Part shown: positions 1 through 12,200 of the stretch, piece by piece | Layout: every line of letters starts with the position of its first letter | Numbering within the stretch: the stretch's first letter is position 1 | Assembly (NCBI GenBank): GCA_013423325.1 | Contig: BLJB01000130.1 | Span: 186,001 to 250,000, forward strand | Length of the DNA stretch: 64,000 nucleotides | DNA from: Usnea hakonensis | Lineage: Eukaryota; Ascomycota; Lecanoromycetes; Lecanorales; Parmeliaceae | Direction: 5' to 3' | The notes under the pieces: model-generated | Told to the model about the DNA's origin: nothing | Databases searched by the model: none | The model's input: the letters and a program-made list of their open reading frames with translations, nothing else | Program-made: the position numbers and the translations under genes

Positions 1-429
1 CATCCCTGCCGAAAAAATATCTTGGTGCACGTTACGGAGTACTCTCACTGTCTCTTAACGGCTTTACTTACCTTATTTTATTACTCTACAGAATTTCGAA
101 TATCAATCTTTCGAATTGTATACGAATAGCCACGTAAAAAGCTTCTTGAATTAGACCCATGCCTACGAGTCACTCAGTATTGAACAGACGTCATTCTGGC
201 CGCGAGATTTCCCTTTCTTCTTTGCCGAATACCCCTCCGTTCTCTAACCCTGGCTCCACCACGCGCAAGGCTCTCGATTATCGCTCGCCATCTTGAGCAA
301 AGGCCTCTTTTAGAAATAAATACGCCATTTTCGACTGAGCGACAAGCTGGTAGGCAAGACGATCTTGAGTACACGCCCATTGAGAGAGACCCTCCAATAT
401 CCGCTCTACCACCAGATCCAATCGTCACC
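1..429. other. 5' flank of the aminotransferase gene
   Basis: I see no supported gene here. The stretch is AT-rich at its left end and becomes C/T-rich towards the ATG at 430. It probably holds the promoter and 5' leader of the downstream aminotransferase. The minus-strand open frame that crosses it has no recognisable protein character. Confidence 0.5.
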
Positions 430-1689
430 ATGTCAAATCAAGCAGAACACCCCGCTCTGATGATTCCAGGGCCAATTGAATTCGATGATGTTGTTCTTCA
501 GTCTATGGGACATTTCAGGTCTGCCACATATCTCGCTCTAGCAATTGCTCCATACTGAATCCCCGAAGCCAGAGCCACGTTGGCCCGCCCTTCGTCGCCA
601 CCTTCGGCGAGACTCTCACCATGCTTCGAAAGCTGCTTCAGACTACGAACTCTGCTTCTCAGCCTTTCGTAATCTCCGGTAGTGGAACACTCGGTTGGGA
701 TCTGGTCGCAGCAAACTTGATAGAGAAGGGTGAAGATGCGCTTGTTCTGCATACGGGCTACTTCGCGGATTCTTTTGCGGAATGCTTCGAAACATATGGA
801 GTCAATGCAACCCAGTTGAAAGCGCCAATTGGGGATCGTCCACAGCTACCTGGAATAGAGAAAGCGTTGAAAGAGAAAAACTACAAGCTAATCACGGTCA
901 CTCATACGGATACGTCGACGGGTGTTCTAAGCGAGATCAAGGCGCTGTCGGAGCTTGTACATCGAGTCAGCCCTGAGACTTTGGTGGTTGTCGACGGGGT
1001 ATGCAGCGTTGGATGCGAAGAAATCTGCTTCGATGAATGGGGCATTGATGTTGTTTTGACCGCAAGCCAGAAAGCTATTGGCTGCCCGCCTGGTCTTTCG
1101 ATACTGATGTGCTCTGGGCGTGCTATGGAAACATTCAAGAACAGGAAAACTCCGCCGTCATCATACTTCGCCTCTTTTAAGAATTGGCTGCCGAGTACGT
1201 ATCCCTCCTATGGCCCCACAGTTCCCATATGAAGCTAAGAGAACTGGAGTCATGCAAAATTATGAAGCGAAGAAACCCTCTTACTTTGCAACCCCGCCGA
1301 CGCAACTTATCAACGCTCTGCACACGACCCTAACGCAAATCTTATCGCGTCCACTTTCCGAACGCTTTGCTGCCCACCGTGAGGCGTCGCAGCGAATCAA
1401 ATCAATCGTAACATCCTACGGGCTGAAACAGTTGGCCACAAAGCCCGAAAACCAAGCAAACGGAATGACGGCTATGTATTTACCAGAAGGGGTGAAAGCG
1501 ACAGACATATTGCCAAGCATTCTCAAAAAGGGAGTCATCTTCGCAGGCGGTCTGCACAAAGATATCGCACCTAAGTACATACGGTTTGGTCATATGGGTG
1601 TCAGTGTCACAGACCCGAAAAGAGATGACATTGACCGGGCCTTGACAGCTCTTAAGGAAGGTCTCGGTGACGTCGGCGTAAAGATTTAG
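430..1689 (+). CDS. AGX1: Alanine-glyoxylate aminotransferase (Agx1-type, class V)
   Basis: This PLP enzyme transfers an amino group from alanine to glyoxylate, giving glycine and pyruvate. Exons are 430-518, 575-1194 and 1250-1689 (382 aa; the yeast enzyme is of similar size). The N-terminus carries the family signature MIPGPIEF, and the second exon has GSGTLGWD and VVVDGVCSVGCEE. The PLP lysine is about K196 in TASQKAIGCPPG. Intron 1 (56 nt) joins GHFS to HVGPP. Intron 2 (55 nt) ends at GGAG and restores NWLPIMQNYEAKKPSYFATPP, which is conserved in the family; an earlier AG would leave an intron of only 27 nt. The C-terminus (GVKI) is not a peroxisomal SKL signal. It converges on the transporter gene downstream. 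Function is inferred from family motifs. Confidence 0.93.
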
Positions 1690-2254
1690 CATGCGAAATA
1701 GTCTGGGAGGTATATGAGGACATAGTGGCATCAAAAGCATTACATGGAAATAGGACACGTACTTCGACACTTCCGAATCGAATGTAAGTCATCTCGTGTT
1801 TATCAAATCAGCTGTCTGTAAAGTGTGCCTAGTAAATTTTCCTGCGTTGTCTTCAGGAATAATTTGGAATACATGTCTGAAAGGGGTTTAGCGCTAGGGC
1901 TATGATTGAAGCCCGATTTGACCGCGTGCCATAAAACTCCTGCTCAATCGTTGGTTCAAAGGGGATAATGGCTATAGGATCATTGAGGTCCGCTTTAGTC
2001 TGCGTATCTGCGTGTCTGCCGGTAATGCGAAGACGGAAAGATACGGATTTGACGATGGGGGAGGATAGGCTTGTGTTATTCAATTTAGTACCTTATTTAC
2101 GTGCTCTTTTTATATACTCTGCTTTTATATGCCCTCCTTTACTGTACTTTCGCGATTAATATTCCACAAGATGTCCAGACAATTTTCATCCTTTAATGTA
2201 CTTCCTCGATTATCATCGCACAGTCTGCCCGACAGGTCTTCGTTGAATTCATTA
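1690..2254. other. Convergent 3' intergenic region
   Basis: This 565-bp stretch lies between the stop codons of the aminotransferase (+) and the transporter (-). It is AT-rich near 2090-2160. I see no coding signal, RNA gene or repeat, and it probably holds both 3' UTRs. Confidence 0.5.
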
Positions 2255-3913
2255 TCATACTCTTAGCGTCCTCAGCTGTACCTCCTGAACACCTCTCAGG
2301 GGTCCTGTCTGGCTTTGTCTACCGTTCTCCATGTCGTTAACCTCATCAATCTGGTCTCCTGTTTCATCTCCTCGACCCTGGGTATTTTTATCCTTCTTAT
2401 TATTATTATGCAAAGCCACGTATAAAGCACTACCCAAAATCAGACTGCTCCCAGCTATACCCCATAATCCGGGCGTGGTGTTAAAGACAACCTTGTCAAA
2501 AGCCAGCGCGAACAGCATCTGCGTGTACACCATGTTTGTGGCCCGAGATCCCTTTTCATGCTGCAAGCCTGCCGTGAGCAGGAACTGCATGAGGAACCCG
2601 CAGATGCCGAGGAAGACCAGGTAAATCCACTGCCGCGGGTTGGCCGGCAGTCGGAAATCCACGCCCGGGACTGCGAGTAGTGCCACGGTACTCACGATCG
2701 TGGTCCAGGCTGCGAAGTAGTTCACGGAGATGAGGGGATGGGCGCGCTTGCCGATCCAACGAATGGTGGTGTAGGCTGAAGCCGCTCCGACGACGCCGAT
2801 GAGGGCTACTCCCACGGCACTGAGGCGCTGGGCTGATGTTACGTGATTGGGTCCCTGGTGACCGGTCGGAATGGTGGTGTTGCTGGAGGGTATTCCATCA
2901 CCGGCCCCGTTTGCTATAGGCGGCACATCCGAATGGCGTGGAAGAAGGGATGTAGGTTGGGCGATGAGGATGACTCCAAAGAAGGAGATAATGCCAGCAA
3001 TCTGCTCGTTTCGAGTAAATGGCTCGCCGAGGAAAATCGAACAGGCCCAGCAAGTCACGATTGGAGCAAGAAATGTGATGACGCACGCATCAGCAAGAGG
3101 CAAGTATTGTAGTGAATCTTCAACCTGTTAGGCGACGATCCAGAAACGGAGATGGAAGGGTCATGCTCACAATACAAACCATATACTGCTTGGGGGTCAG
3201 TCATTGCCGAACGTCTCTTCGCACATTTCATCCACTTACCTCCAAAAAAACCACCCATCCCGCGCGCAAGTAGGAGTCCTCGAACTTCCCGCGATCCAAA
3301 AGGCGCTTCTGGAACCTTTGCCAGATACTGGTAGATGCCGCTGAGGAAAAGAGTCCCTGTCATTCGAGCGAACAGAATCTATCATTGTAAGACTCAGGCC
3401 GAGCGTGGCCGATGGGAATACCAGGGGCACGGCTGAACGTACCTGAAACGGATGCATTCCAGGCCCCGATGTTCCACTCATCTCGAGTAATCTGATTGTA
3501 ACATTCATCATGACACCGAAAAGCTGCGCCATGACAACCAAAGCCAGGCCTTTATTCCTGGTCCAGAATTGCCAAAGCCTTTCTTTCCATGGCTGGGACA
3601 GCGGGGCGGGAGATGTTGAGAGAAAGCGCCCGCTTGAAGATTGGGTGAGGAGACGGCCAGTACGTCTCTCGTTCTCATTGTCTGCAGAATAGGTAGAGAG
3701 ATCTGACAGGGTATCGGATGACCTCGCAAAAGCGGATTGGAGTGGCACATCCAGATATGGCTGGTGATTGTTGCTTGTTTTGGCAGCAGGATTGCCGTGA
3801 TCTGCTTTGGGCAATTGATGTTCTAGGGCTGTGGCGGGGACGCAATCCTGCTGTCCCTCTTCCGCTCCCTCTCCTTGTCCCGGTCCTTGGGCCTCGGTCT
3901 TAGAAAACAACAT
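2255..3913 (-). CDS. EamA/DMT-superfamily membrane transporter
   Basis: This is a multi-pass membrane protein of the drug/metabolite transporter superfamily, with two EamA-like halves. The substrate cannot be read from the sequence. Exons in coding order are 3913-3443, 3378-3240, 3185-3171 and 3117-2255 (495 aa). About the first 125 residues are a polar, Ser-rich cytosolic tail. Membrane segments begin at ALVVMAQLFGVMMNVTIRLL and end at GIAGSSLILGSALYVAL, followed by a charged tail. Joining the exons gives VYGLYYSLQYLPLADACVITFLAPIV, the typical end of the first EamA repeat, so the 15-nt microexon (3171-3185) is well supported. The introns are 64, 54 and 53 nt with GT...AG ends. SLC35G/fungal DUF6-type transporters are the closest family by appearance. 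Confidence 0.88.
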
Positions 3914-5082
3914 GATTGTCCAACATGCACAGCTAAGACCTCATCACGCAGTGACCACATTGATTCGGCAAGTCGAAGAAACATGAAGATGGAATATTTT
4001 TGTTTTAGCATATGACTCAAGCAGTAGAGGAGTATGTACCTAAGGTGATAGGCGGGTCACGGCGACCTCGGACGCTACCTGCTATCGTTGGGCGCTAAGG
4101 AAGAAGAGCCGGCCCTTGTTGCCAAAATTTCCGCATCTTTCACTTGACATACGTGCATGAACCCGAGCGGCATTAAGAAAAGGTGCAGAGCTGCAATTTG
4201 CATTTTGTCTCATTGAACTCTCACCGAAATCTGGTCTGGAAGCTGCAGGTGTAAGCTGCGAGGCGACCTCTTCATCTGACAACTATCTTACGCTCGGACT
4301 TTGATCCTCTGTGTTATTGAATGCCATGATTTAGTTTCTTATGGGCATCATCAATGAGGTTATTGTAACATTTATTTGCATGGCCTCGATCGGAGCACTA
4401 ATCGGCTCCAGGCCCAGAACCACATGGCGGCTCTGTGACTAAAGTAAGTATAATAAAATACGGCTATTCTATTCTTACCCCGCATATATCATAAATCATA
4501 AATCCAAATGGAATTTATGCATGCGCTAGAGCTTCATCCATGTATTGGTATTGGTATTGGTATTGCTAGGGTCCCCTACCCTACCCTTACTGACTGACCA
4601 TCAACCCGCTACGTCTAGACTTACGGTCATCTGTTGACATTTGACATACTGAATTTCCCCTTTTCCTGCCTCCTTCTTTTTCTTGTCACAGGCCCATCTA
4701 CTCACTCACTTTCTCCACCAATTCAACATTTCCTACAGGGACCGCCTTCCGTAAAAGATGAAGCTCGTCATGCTCTCCAAGGTCCGCAAGACCGGTCATG
4801 GACCACTCTTCTTCTTATCCCTACACTGGAGACTGATCTTCTCCATGCGGGTCATACTCGGCTGAGCTTCTGACAAACATGACCATAGCATGGTGACAAG
4901 AAGATGAAACTTGCCGCACTCTGGGGTCAGGGGTAGTGTATGATCGGTCATTATGTTATCTACATATATATATATTCTTCGTCTTAAACTTCATTGGCGA
5001 CTTTTTCCTCTGATCTTGTCTTGCGTACTACTCTCTCAATATATTTGTAGGTACATCTTTGTCAAGTCTTGTCCCATAGACC
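3914..5082. other. Divergent promoter region between transporter and GH81 genes
   Basis: This 1.17-kb stretch lies between two outward-facing genes. It holds a short 6-bp tandem repeat at 4543-4565 and AT-rich tracts. No open frame here has convincing protein character, so I read it as two promoters and 5' leaders. Confidence 0.5.
4543..4565. repeat. Hexanucleotide microsatellite (TATTGG)n
   Basis: About 3.8 exact copies of TATTGG lie in the intergenic space between the transporter and the endoglucanase. A short CCCTA run follows at about 4574-4589. This is simple sequence with no coding role. Confidence 0.85.
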
Positions 5083-8000
5083 ATGAAACATTGGTTACTT
5101 TCCACCGCCATTGTGGCCATACAGGCTGCTTGTTTGACACGAGCCTACCCCTCTCTTCAGGCGCAGACACCCAATGACATACTCGCGGCAGGAATCCAGA
5201 GTCTGCCTTCGCCTTCCCAGGACCCTAGCACTATAGGAGTTTGTCTCTCTCTATTGGTCCATGCATTGTACTCTTTGCTGATTGCTTCTGGAGACCATTC
5301 ACCTCGCCCTTGAAACGGCTGGCCATCCCCATCTTCAGCCATTTCCGACCCAGCCCATTCCTTCCCCCTCCTCAACCATATCTGTTACTGGCAACAAAAC
5401 TATACCACAGGTAAAACCAGTGGTTGCGGCTGCTACTGTCACCAATATCTTCGCCTCTCCAATCAGCGTTGGACCTCCAGCATCTGTTATCGGTACCAGG
5501 CCGGATCATCCGGTGGGGAAACTTGGCATCGTAAGTAATTAGATACGTCGGCGAACCATTAGCTTACGCAACCTTTAGACGAATCAAGGCCCCACAGAGA
5601 CAAATAAATTTTATGCAAATTTCTTCCTCGGCGCTCAGTCCAACGGAGTATGGTGTCATCCCTACACTCTTCTCTGGAGTCAGGGCGGCGGCAATGCATT
5701 CTCGTACGGTCTCAGCATTACGCACGATGAAGCATATCAAAGAGCCTACGGCCCTAATGCAAGTGCAAACCCGGTCGAGTTCTACGTTAACCCAATCGGG
5801 ATTCAATCTTTGATTTTCTCTGCAGCCGAGTTGGGCCCGTAAGTCTTCGCTATCAAGCTTAGGCTTATTGACTTAGTCGAGTAGGGGAACGTCTTTGACA
5901 ACAGACACATTGACCGCGTTTTCGGCAAATGCTAATCTTATAACGAGTGGAGCTACGACGCCTGCCATCACCTTCCCAATGGTGCAGGGCATGGGATTTG
6001 TAACCGCAATATAGTACGTGTTCAAGGGTTTATATCTCTTCATGTTGGACTGAGTTCCTAGTATGGAAACAGGCTTTAGCATTTGATGCTCTTTGGACGC
6101 TTCCTGATACCACATATAAACCCTCAAAAATCCATGGCTGACTCTGAATTATTTCTCAGTAACGGAGCGACACCCCTCATTGAAACGGGCGTGTTCTTCA
6201 ATACCATCACGCCTCTTGCTTCCCCTGCTGCAGGCGTAACAAAATACAGATTACTCCTCGACGACGGCCACACATGGCTTCTGTACGCAACGGCGGACAA
6301 TGGCTCTGGCCTTGCTCTCAATTTGGTGAACGCCACTAGGTTGGAAGCATTGGGACCGTTCACCGGCACAATCCAAGTTGCGAAGAATCCAGGAGATGTT
6401 GCAGCTCAGGAAGCTTCATATGACAGTTGTGCTGGTGCTTATGCGACCACAGCTACGCTTTCTGCATCCGTTAATGGAGCATCTGGCTTGTATTCCTTGA
6501 GCTGGACCAAGGTCGCCGCCAACGGCGCCAATCTAATAATGATGGCGCTTCCCCATCATATCCTTTCAATGGACTCGACCACAACCGCAGGTCAGACGAC
6601 GATTCAACTCCAAACTACCACAAAAGGACTTGCTACTGGTGTTATCGGAGACTCCTGGACAATGGTAGAACCATCTATGCCTGTTGGCATTGGCTTTGCT
6701 CCTTGGAATGCGAGCACTGATTCTACCAGCACTATTCCGGCTGCCGCCATGACAGCCATTGGCAATGCAGGCATCAGTGACCTCTCACAAGACATGAATA
6801 AACAGTCGGATCTAAACAGCATGTACTATAGCGGAAAAGCCTTGGCAAAGTTCGCAGCAGCGATATACGCCGTTCATGATCTAGCAGGCGACGTATCGAC
6901 TGCTCAAGCTGGCCTGGTCAAACTTGAAGAAGCTTACGAACTTTTTGCAAATAACACTCAGATATACTCACTCGTCTATGAGTCGCAGTGGGGTGGTGTC
7001 GTATCTACAGCGTCGTACGTAACAGGAAACAGTGGTGATGACTTTGGAAATACGTACGTATAGCGGATTATATGTTATGGAGTATGCCTACTGAGTGACT
7101 TGCTATCAAGGTATTATAATGATCATCACTTCCACTGGTCGTACTTTGTCTATACTGCAAGTATCATAGCGGTACGTACATTTCGCTCACGGCCCGAGCT
7201 AATTCCATATTTCGGTGGCACCCAAATCTTACTACCCCTCCAATTATGTCTTGTCTCTTGTGTCATTACCCGAGAAGGACTATGCTAACTCTGCAATCTG
7301 ACAGTACCTCGATCCGGCCTGGCTGCCGGCACATCAAGACTGGGTGAATACTCTCGTACGAGACGCCAGCAACCCTTCACCAGACGATCCCTATTTTCCC
7401 GTGTCTAGAAGTTTCGACTGGTATCACGGACACTCGTGGGCCAAGGGCTTGTTCGACAGTGGCGACGGAAAAGACCAAGAATCCACGTCTGAAGATGCCC
7501 TGTTCTCCTACGCCCTGAAGCTTTGGGGCCATATCATCGGCGACACGGCCATGGAAGCTCGTGGGAATTTGATGCTCGCTGTTCAGAAACGGAGTTTCCA
7601 AAATTACTTCCTCCTCGAATCCAGCAATGTCAACCAGCCTGCCAACTTCATCCGAAATAAGAACACGGGCATCCTCTTCGAAAACAAAGTCGACCACACC
7701 ACTTATTTTGGCGCCAATGACGAGTACATTCAGGGGATACACATGATCCCAATCAACCCGAGCAGTGGATACACCAGAAACCAAAATTTTGTGACGGAAG
7801 AGTGGAATACGTATTTCTGCGATACCTGCGTCGATCCCGTTAACACCGTCGCTGGGGGCTGGAGGGGTATCCTGTATTCGAACCTGGCGCTCATTGACCC
7901 TGCCGCCACATGGGACTGGCTTACGGGACCGGACTTTGATGTTGAATACCTGGATGGTGGGGCGAGCCTGACGTAAGTGCACCTTCTTTTGACCCTCAGC

Positions 8001-8220
8001 GTATCATCTCCGCGAGATCGCTTTTGAACCTCTCAAATCTGTCCGACACTTCCTTCCACTTCAGTATTTCCATTGCGAGCTCTTGTAAAAACTCCTTTTC
8101 CTCCGAGATAGTCTACGCACTATACCCATCGAAGCCTGCGAAAGAAAGTACGCTAACCCCTGCAAACGAACATACAGGTGGTATCTAGCCCTCGCCGCAG
8201 GCTTGGGAGGTGCCGGTTAA
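5083..8220 (+). CDS. Secreted endo-1,3-beta-glucanase, glycoside hydrolase family 81
   Basis: GH81 enzymes cut beta-1,3-glucan of fungal walls and act in septum separation and wall turnover. There are eight exons: 5083-5238, 5294-5530, 5579-5838, 5885-6013, 6160-7053, 7111-7171, 7305-7972 and 8178-8220 (815 aa). The protein starts with a signal peptide (about residues 1-21, ending LTRA). GH81 hallmarks appear in order: SLTTDTLTAFSAN, FPMVQGMGFVTAIYNG, GDDFGNTYYNDHHFHWSY and DWYHGHSWAKGLFDSGDGKDQESTSED. The Asp/His of NDHHFH and the two Glu of QESTSED match the known catalytic positions. It ends SLTWYLALAAGLGGAG. The first intron uses a weak GTTTGT donor, so the exon 1/2 join is the least certain. 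All other joins restore conserved motifs. Eng1/Eng2 homologs occur across ascomycetes. Confidence 0.93.
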
Positions 8221-9217
8221 AAACCCGCTGTTCGAGAGAAAGAAAGAGGAGAAGCCTACAACATCCCACATCCACCTTCTCCATCCTGTTATTAACTTCT
8301 TTTACACATTTGCCTTTCCCCCCCCTTCTCGCATCCGCTGTATACATCTCCCTCATCTCTTCTTCCTCCTTCCCCATCGCCCCTATTTTCCTTGCTTCTG
8401 CACATATATATCTCTCATATACCTTACATACACACAGACCTCATTGTTTTTTCTTCTACTTATCTACATACACACACATATACATACCTCCTGTTCTTTC
8501 TTCTATAGATCTACAAACACACATACACCCCTACACACACACCGCCCTCTGCTCACCCATCTATCCCTTTCGCTTCTCTTCACCACATACACCTCCCCCG
8601 CTGCACCAACTATGTACATACCTATCTCCTCTCCAAAATTTCCTCCATTCAACCGACATCTCTAAGATCCGTCCATACATACATACATACATACATAACA
8701 GTCATTTATATAGATAGCTCCAACTCCCAGCATGTATATAGTCCATCCAATCCAATCCATCAACACCAACAATTTTTTTAACGATACACATTTGGCCTAA
8801 TGTGGTAACCTTATCGCTGCTCGTGGTGTAAATTCAGGAGTGTGGAGGTGTGGAGGGGGATGGGGATGGTCGATCATACAGGACATTTACGTGCTGTCTT
8901 CAGGGTATGCAACTCGGGAAGGGTGGCTGGGGGTGAGGGAGAACGGGGGTGGGGGGCGCGTGAGGTGTAGTTCTTCAGACTCGTATTTGTGTGTAGATAT
9001 GGTGTTGTAAGCCAATACTTTCTTCTTCTCTTTTGGGAGGGAGGAGGAGGAGGAGGAAGAAGAGGATCCATCACCGCACATGTGGAACAACACTCCATTT
9101 TTAGACCTTTTTCTTTCTACCCTTGAGGAATCAAAACACCGGTAAAGTAGGCATGACCCTATAGTATAGATAAAATGAATGCACCGCCAAAAGAAACAAA
9201 AGACAAAAAGAGATTCC
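8221..9217. other. Convergent, pyrimidine-rich 3' intergenic region with microsatellites
   Basis: The stretch between the GH81 and AXL2-like stop codons is strongly C/T-rich on the plus strand up to about 8660. It has CA/TA-rich runs at 8400-8540, an ATAC tract at about 8674-8696 and a GGA tract at about 9039-9063. The long plus-strand open frames here are Leu/Ser/Pro/His low-complexity translations and not genes. Confidence 0.7.
8674..8696. repeat. ATAC tetranucleotide microsatellite
   Basis: Five to six uninterrupted copies of a CATA/ATAC tetranucleotide lie inside the pyrimidine-rich intergenic stretch downstream of the GH81 gene. Confidence 0.85.
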
Positions 9218-12200
9218 CTATATGAAAGCGCTTCCGGCCGTAGTATTCCCAATATCCCCCCTCATACTCAAATTGCCCGGGTCCCCATGTGTCAAGCCCA
9301 ACCTCTTTCCCTTCGTACTCCCAATCTTCACTTGTCCGCTCTCGTCATCATCGCCACCACTACCACTACCCTCGACGGCACCAGCATGGTCCAGCTTCCT
9401 ATCCGCCGTCTGCGTTTTCATCAGATAGCTCAAACGCTGCGCGGCGCTGACGTGGCCATTGACACGGAGACGGTCAATCAACTCTTGATCCGTCACGTCC
9501 AACCGGTGCGTCCCGAGCGGATTCGGATGGCCGCGCAGCCAGCGTTTGTTGCCGTTTTCGTCTATCTCTTCGCGCAGGTCGTCGCCGAAGCCGCTGGTGA
9601 AGGGAGGCACTTCGCTGGCCGCGCTGCCGTATTTCGAATCGCTGCTCGTCGAGACCCAGCTGCTTCCTCTGCTGTTCATTCGTGACGGGCGGCTGAAGTT
9701 GGCAGGGGAAAGGGCGCGCGTTTTCAGCTGATATTTGATGTAGCTCTTTTGACGGCCCGGTGAGGCTGCAGGGCTAAAGGATCTAGAGGGACTCGGTCGC
9801 ACTGGTGGGTCGAGGGACGAGGATTCCGAGTAGGAGCGTTGATTTTCGTCTCTTCGGGGCGTGAAGGGGCGTTCGGACGTGGGTTTGTTGCCAGAGCTCT
9901 TTGACAGCGATGATGATGTTGGTAAAGCCGCCGCTGTCTTCGACCCGCGACTTAATATACGGTCCGGTAATTGGCCAGCAGAGAAAAGTGGATTGCGGGA
10001 ATCTCGTCTTTGCAGACGGCGTTTATGGAAAGATTGAAGTGGATCGGCCTTGAGCTGGTTGGTTTTCAATCGTGAAGGAGAGCCTGAACTTCGTCTGATA
10101 CGGCGTAGTGAAGGAGAACCTACTGGCCTGAGTGTTGGCTTACGAGGTTCTTGGTCATCGGAGAACTCATAAATGGCATGTGAGCGACAATCATTGCCGA
10201 AGGTGTTGGCCGTCGGTGGGCGACTGTTCGACGGGTGTTTTCCTCTCATGGCTTCTCTTTCGAGTCCTAGATTTGAAGAACCGGCCGTAGAGGCCCAGGT
10301 ACTTCGACTAAGATTGCGCCAGGAGTTTCGGACGATCCCAAATCCCGGAGGTCCACTTGTAAGACCATTGCCACGGCTCACACCCCTACTGCTAAAACGG
10401 CTACTTTGACTCATAGATTTACGTCCATGTCCAAGCCCGCTGAGACGCTGCCACGGTAAGATGTTTACAGTATCGTACGTCAAGTTCGACATCCGTTGCT
10501 TCTGTTTCGAGAACCTCCCGGTCGGTGATTCATCCAAGATGACAGATAGCCTTTGAGCAGCCAGGGACGGGGTTTCAGGTCTACAGGACTGGTTTCCCGC
10601 TCTTCGTGCTGTACGATCTTCCGCTTTACGGCTGACCTCTGCCACCGATTGAAATTCTGTCGATCCGAGGAAAGGAGAGCCCCCAGAGTCTGCCCCTGAG
10701 AAGTGCCCTGTGCTGCTGACAGCACGATTTGATAAGCAAGATTTTGAATTGTGGTTGCTGTGTCCTGGTAGCTGAAAGTCTAAGCGAGGTGCCTTGGACG
10801 CCCTTGAGGAAGCTCGCTTTTCGTTGTGCGCTAGCACCACCGCCATGTCATTCTTGGGTCCAGTGCCCGGAGTGTTCTTTTCCTGTATCGGTAGAGAAAT
10901 TTTCCACATTGGAGGGGCTGACAAACTTTGGTCTGTCTTTCGTCGCCGCCTTCGCTTAAGACTGAAGCATAGTAACAATAAAAATCCCAATGTCAATGAA
11001 ATTGGCACTATGACTGCCGCAGCAATCCAACGCTTTCTGGGCTTGGTGACTGAGCTTTTTGCATCTGAGGTCTTGCTGACTACTGCCGTGGAGCCAGGCG
11101 TAGCTTTGGTAGAAATGCTGTGATCCTGAACGGTCTGTGTATTCGAGACCCTTCCACTCTGTATGTCAATCGTAAGATTTTGCGATTGTTTCTGCGTTCC
11201 TTGACTTGCAGTTACGGTGACTTGGATTGGCTGAGACTTTGAATTGGTTGGAACGTAGCCTTGGAGCTCTAGGGAATTGGAATTGAAATTTAGCCAAGCA
11301 GATGCCGTACCAAGATCCACGGCCACCTTGGTCGTTGAGTTTACGACGAGCTTCGAGTTGAGATCATACTTAAAGTCTGTCCCTATCGTAGCGTTCACTG
11401 CGCCAAAAGGTCCTTTAAATGAGGCCGTGAGACTGTCGGTATTTCGAATGAGGACGACTGTGCTTGTGGTATCCCCGTAGATGTCGTTTGCAGTAACGGT
11501 GAAATTCTGCGAAGCTGCATCTGCGGGAGGCGTGCCGGTTAGGGTCAAGGTGCTAGAATTGAACGACATCCAAGGCGGCGCGCTTGCCACAATTTGGCGT
11601 ATATCAGACGACTTTGCCGGCTGCCCGTCAAGAGTGAGATCATGCTGGAGATCGGAAAAAACTACCGGCAAGCCATTCGTAATATTTATGATATGCAACA
11701 CTCTTCCAAAAGTCAGCACGTGGCTCTCAATGACCAACTGAAAGCTTGCCACGGCCTCTGCAAATCCGATCACATCTGAAGCTATAAGCTGTATTTGGAA
11801 TGTTTGTGGAAATTCCCATGGAGAGGTTGACGGGGGCGTTGTTCCGGAGAAGGTGAGACTGCTAGGATTAAAATTGATCCACGATGGTAAAGGTGTGTTG
11901 TTAGCGCATATGGCATAATATACAGTCTTTGCATTCGTGTTCGTAAAGGTGTTCGGAGAGAAAGAAAGCGACAGTGCACTCGATGGTAAAAGTGAGAGGC
12001 TGTCGGGACTGGGGACCGGGCCAAAGGCAGGGAGTTGTTCGGCTAACGGAGTACCAAGTCCAGGTCCCGGATCAGTAGACACTACAAAGGTCACGGACGT
12101 TGAGCTTGAACCAGTCTCGTCAGTCGCCACCAGACCCACGGTGAAAGATCCAGCGTCAGCAGATGCCGGCGTTCCAGAGAAGATCCTGCTCGAGCTGTCC

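Noticed and set aside
1195..1221. A 27-nt intron in the aminotransferase ending at CCACAG
   Set aside because: Too short for splicing and it loses the conserved LPIMQNYEAKK junction; the acceptor at 1249 restores it.
8178..8717. Long plus-strand open frame (179 codons) overlapping the GH81 last exon
   Set aside because: It is translated simple sequence rich in Ser/Leu/Pro/His/Thr from a C/T- and CA-rich tract. The GH81 reading frame ends inside it at 8220 with a conserved terminus.
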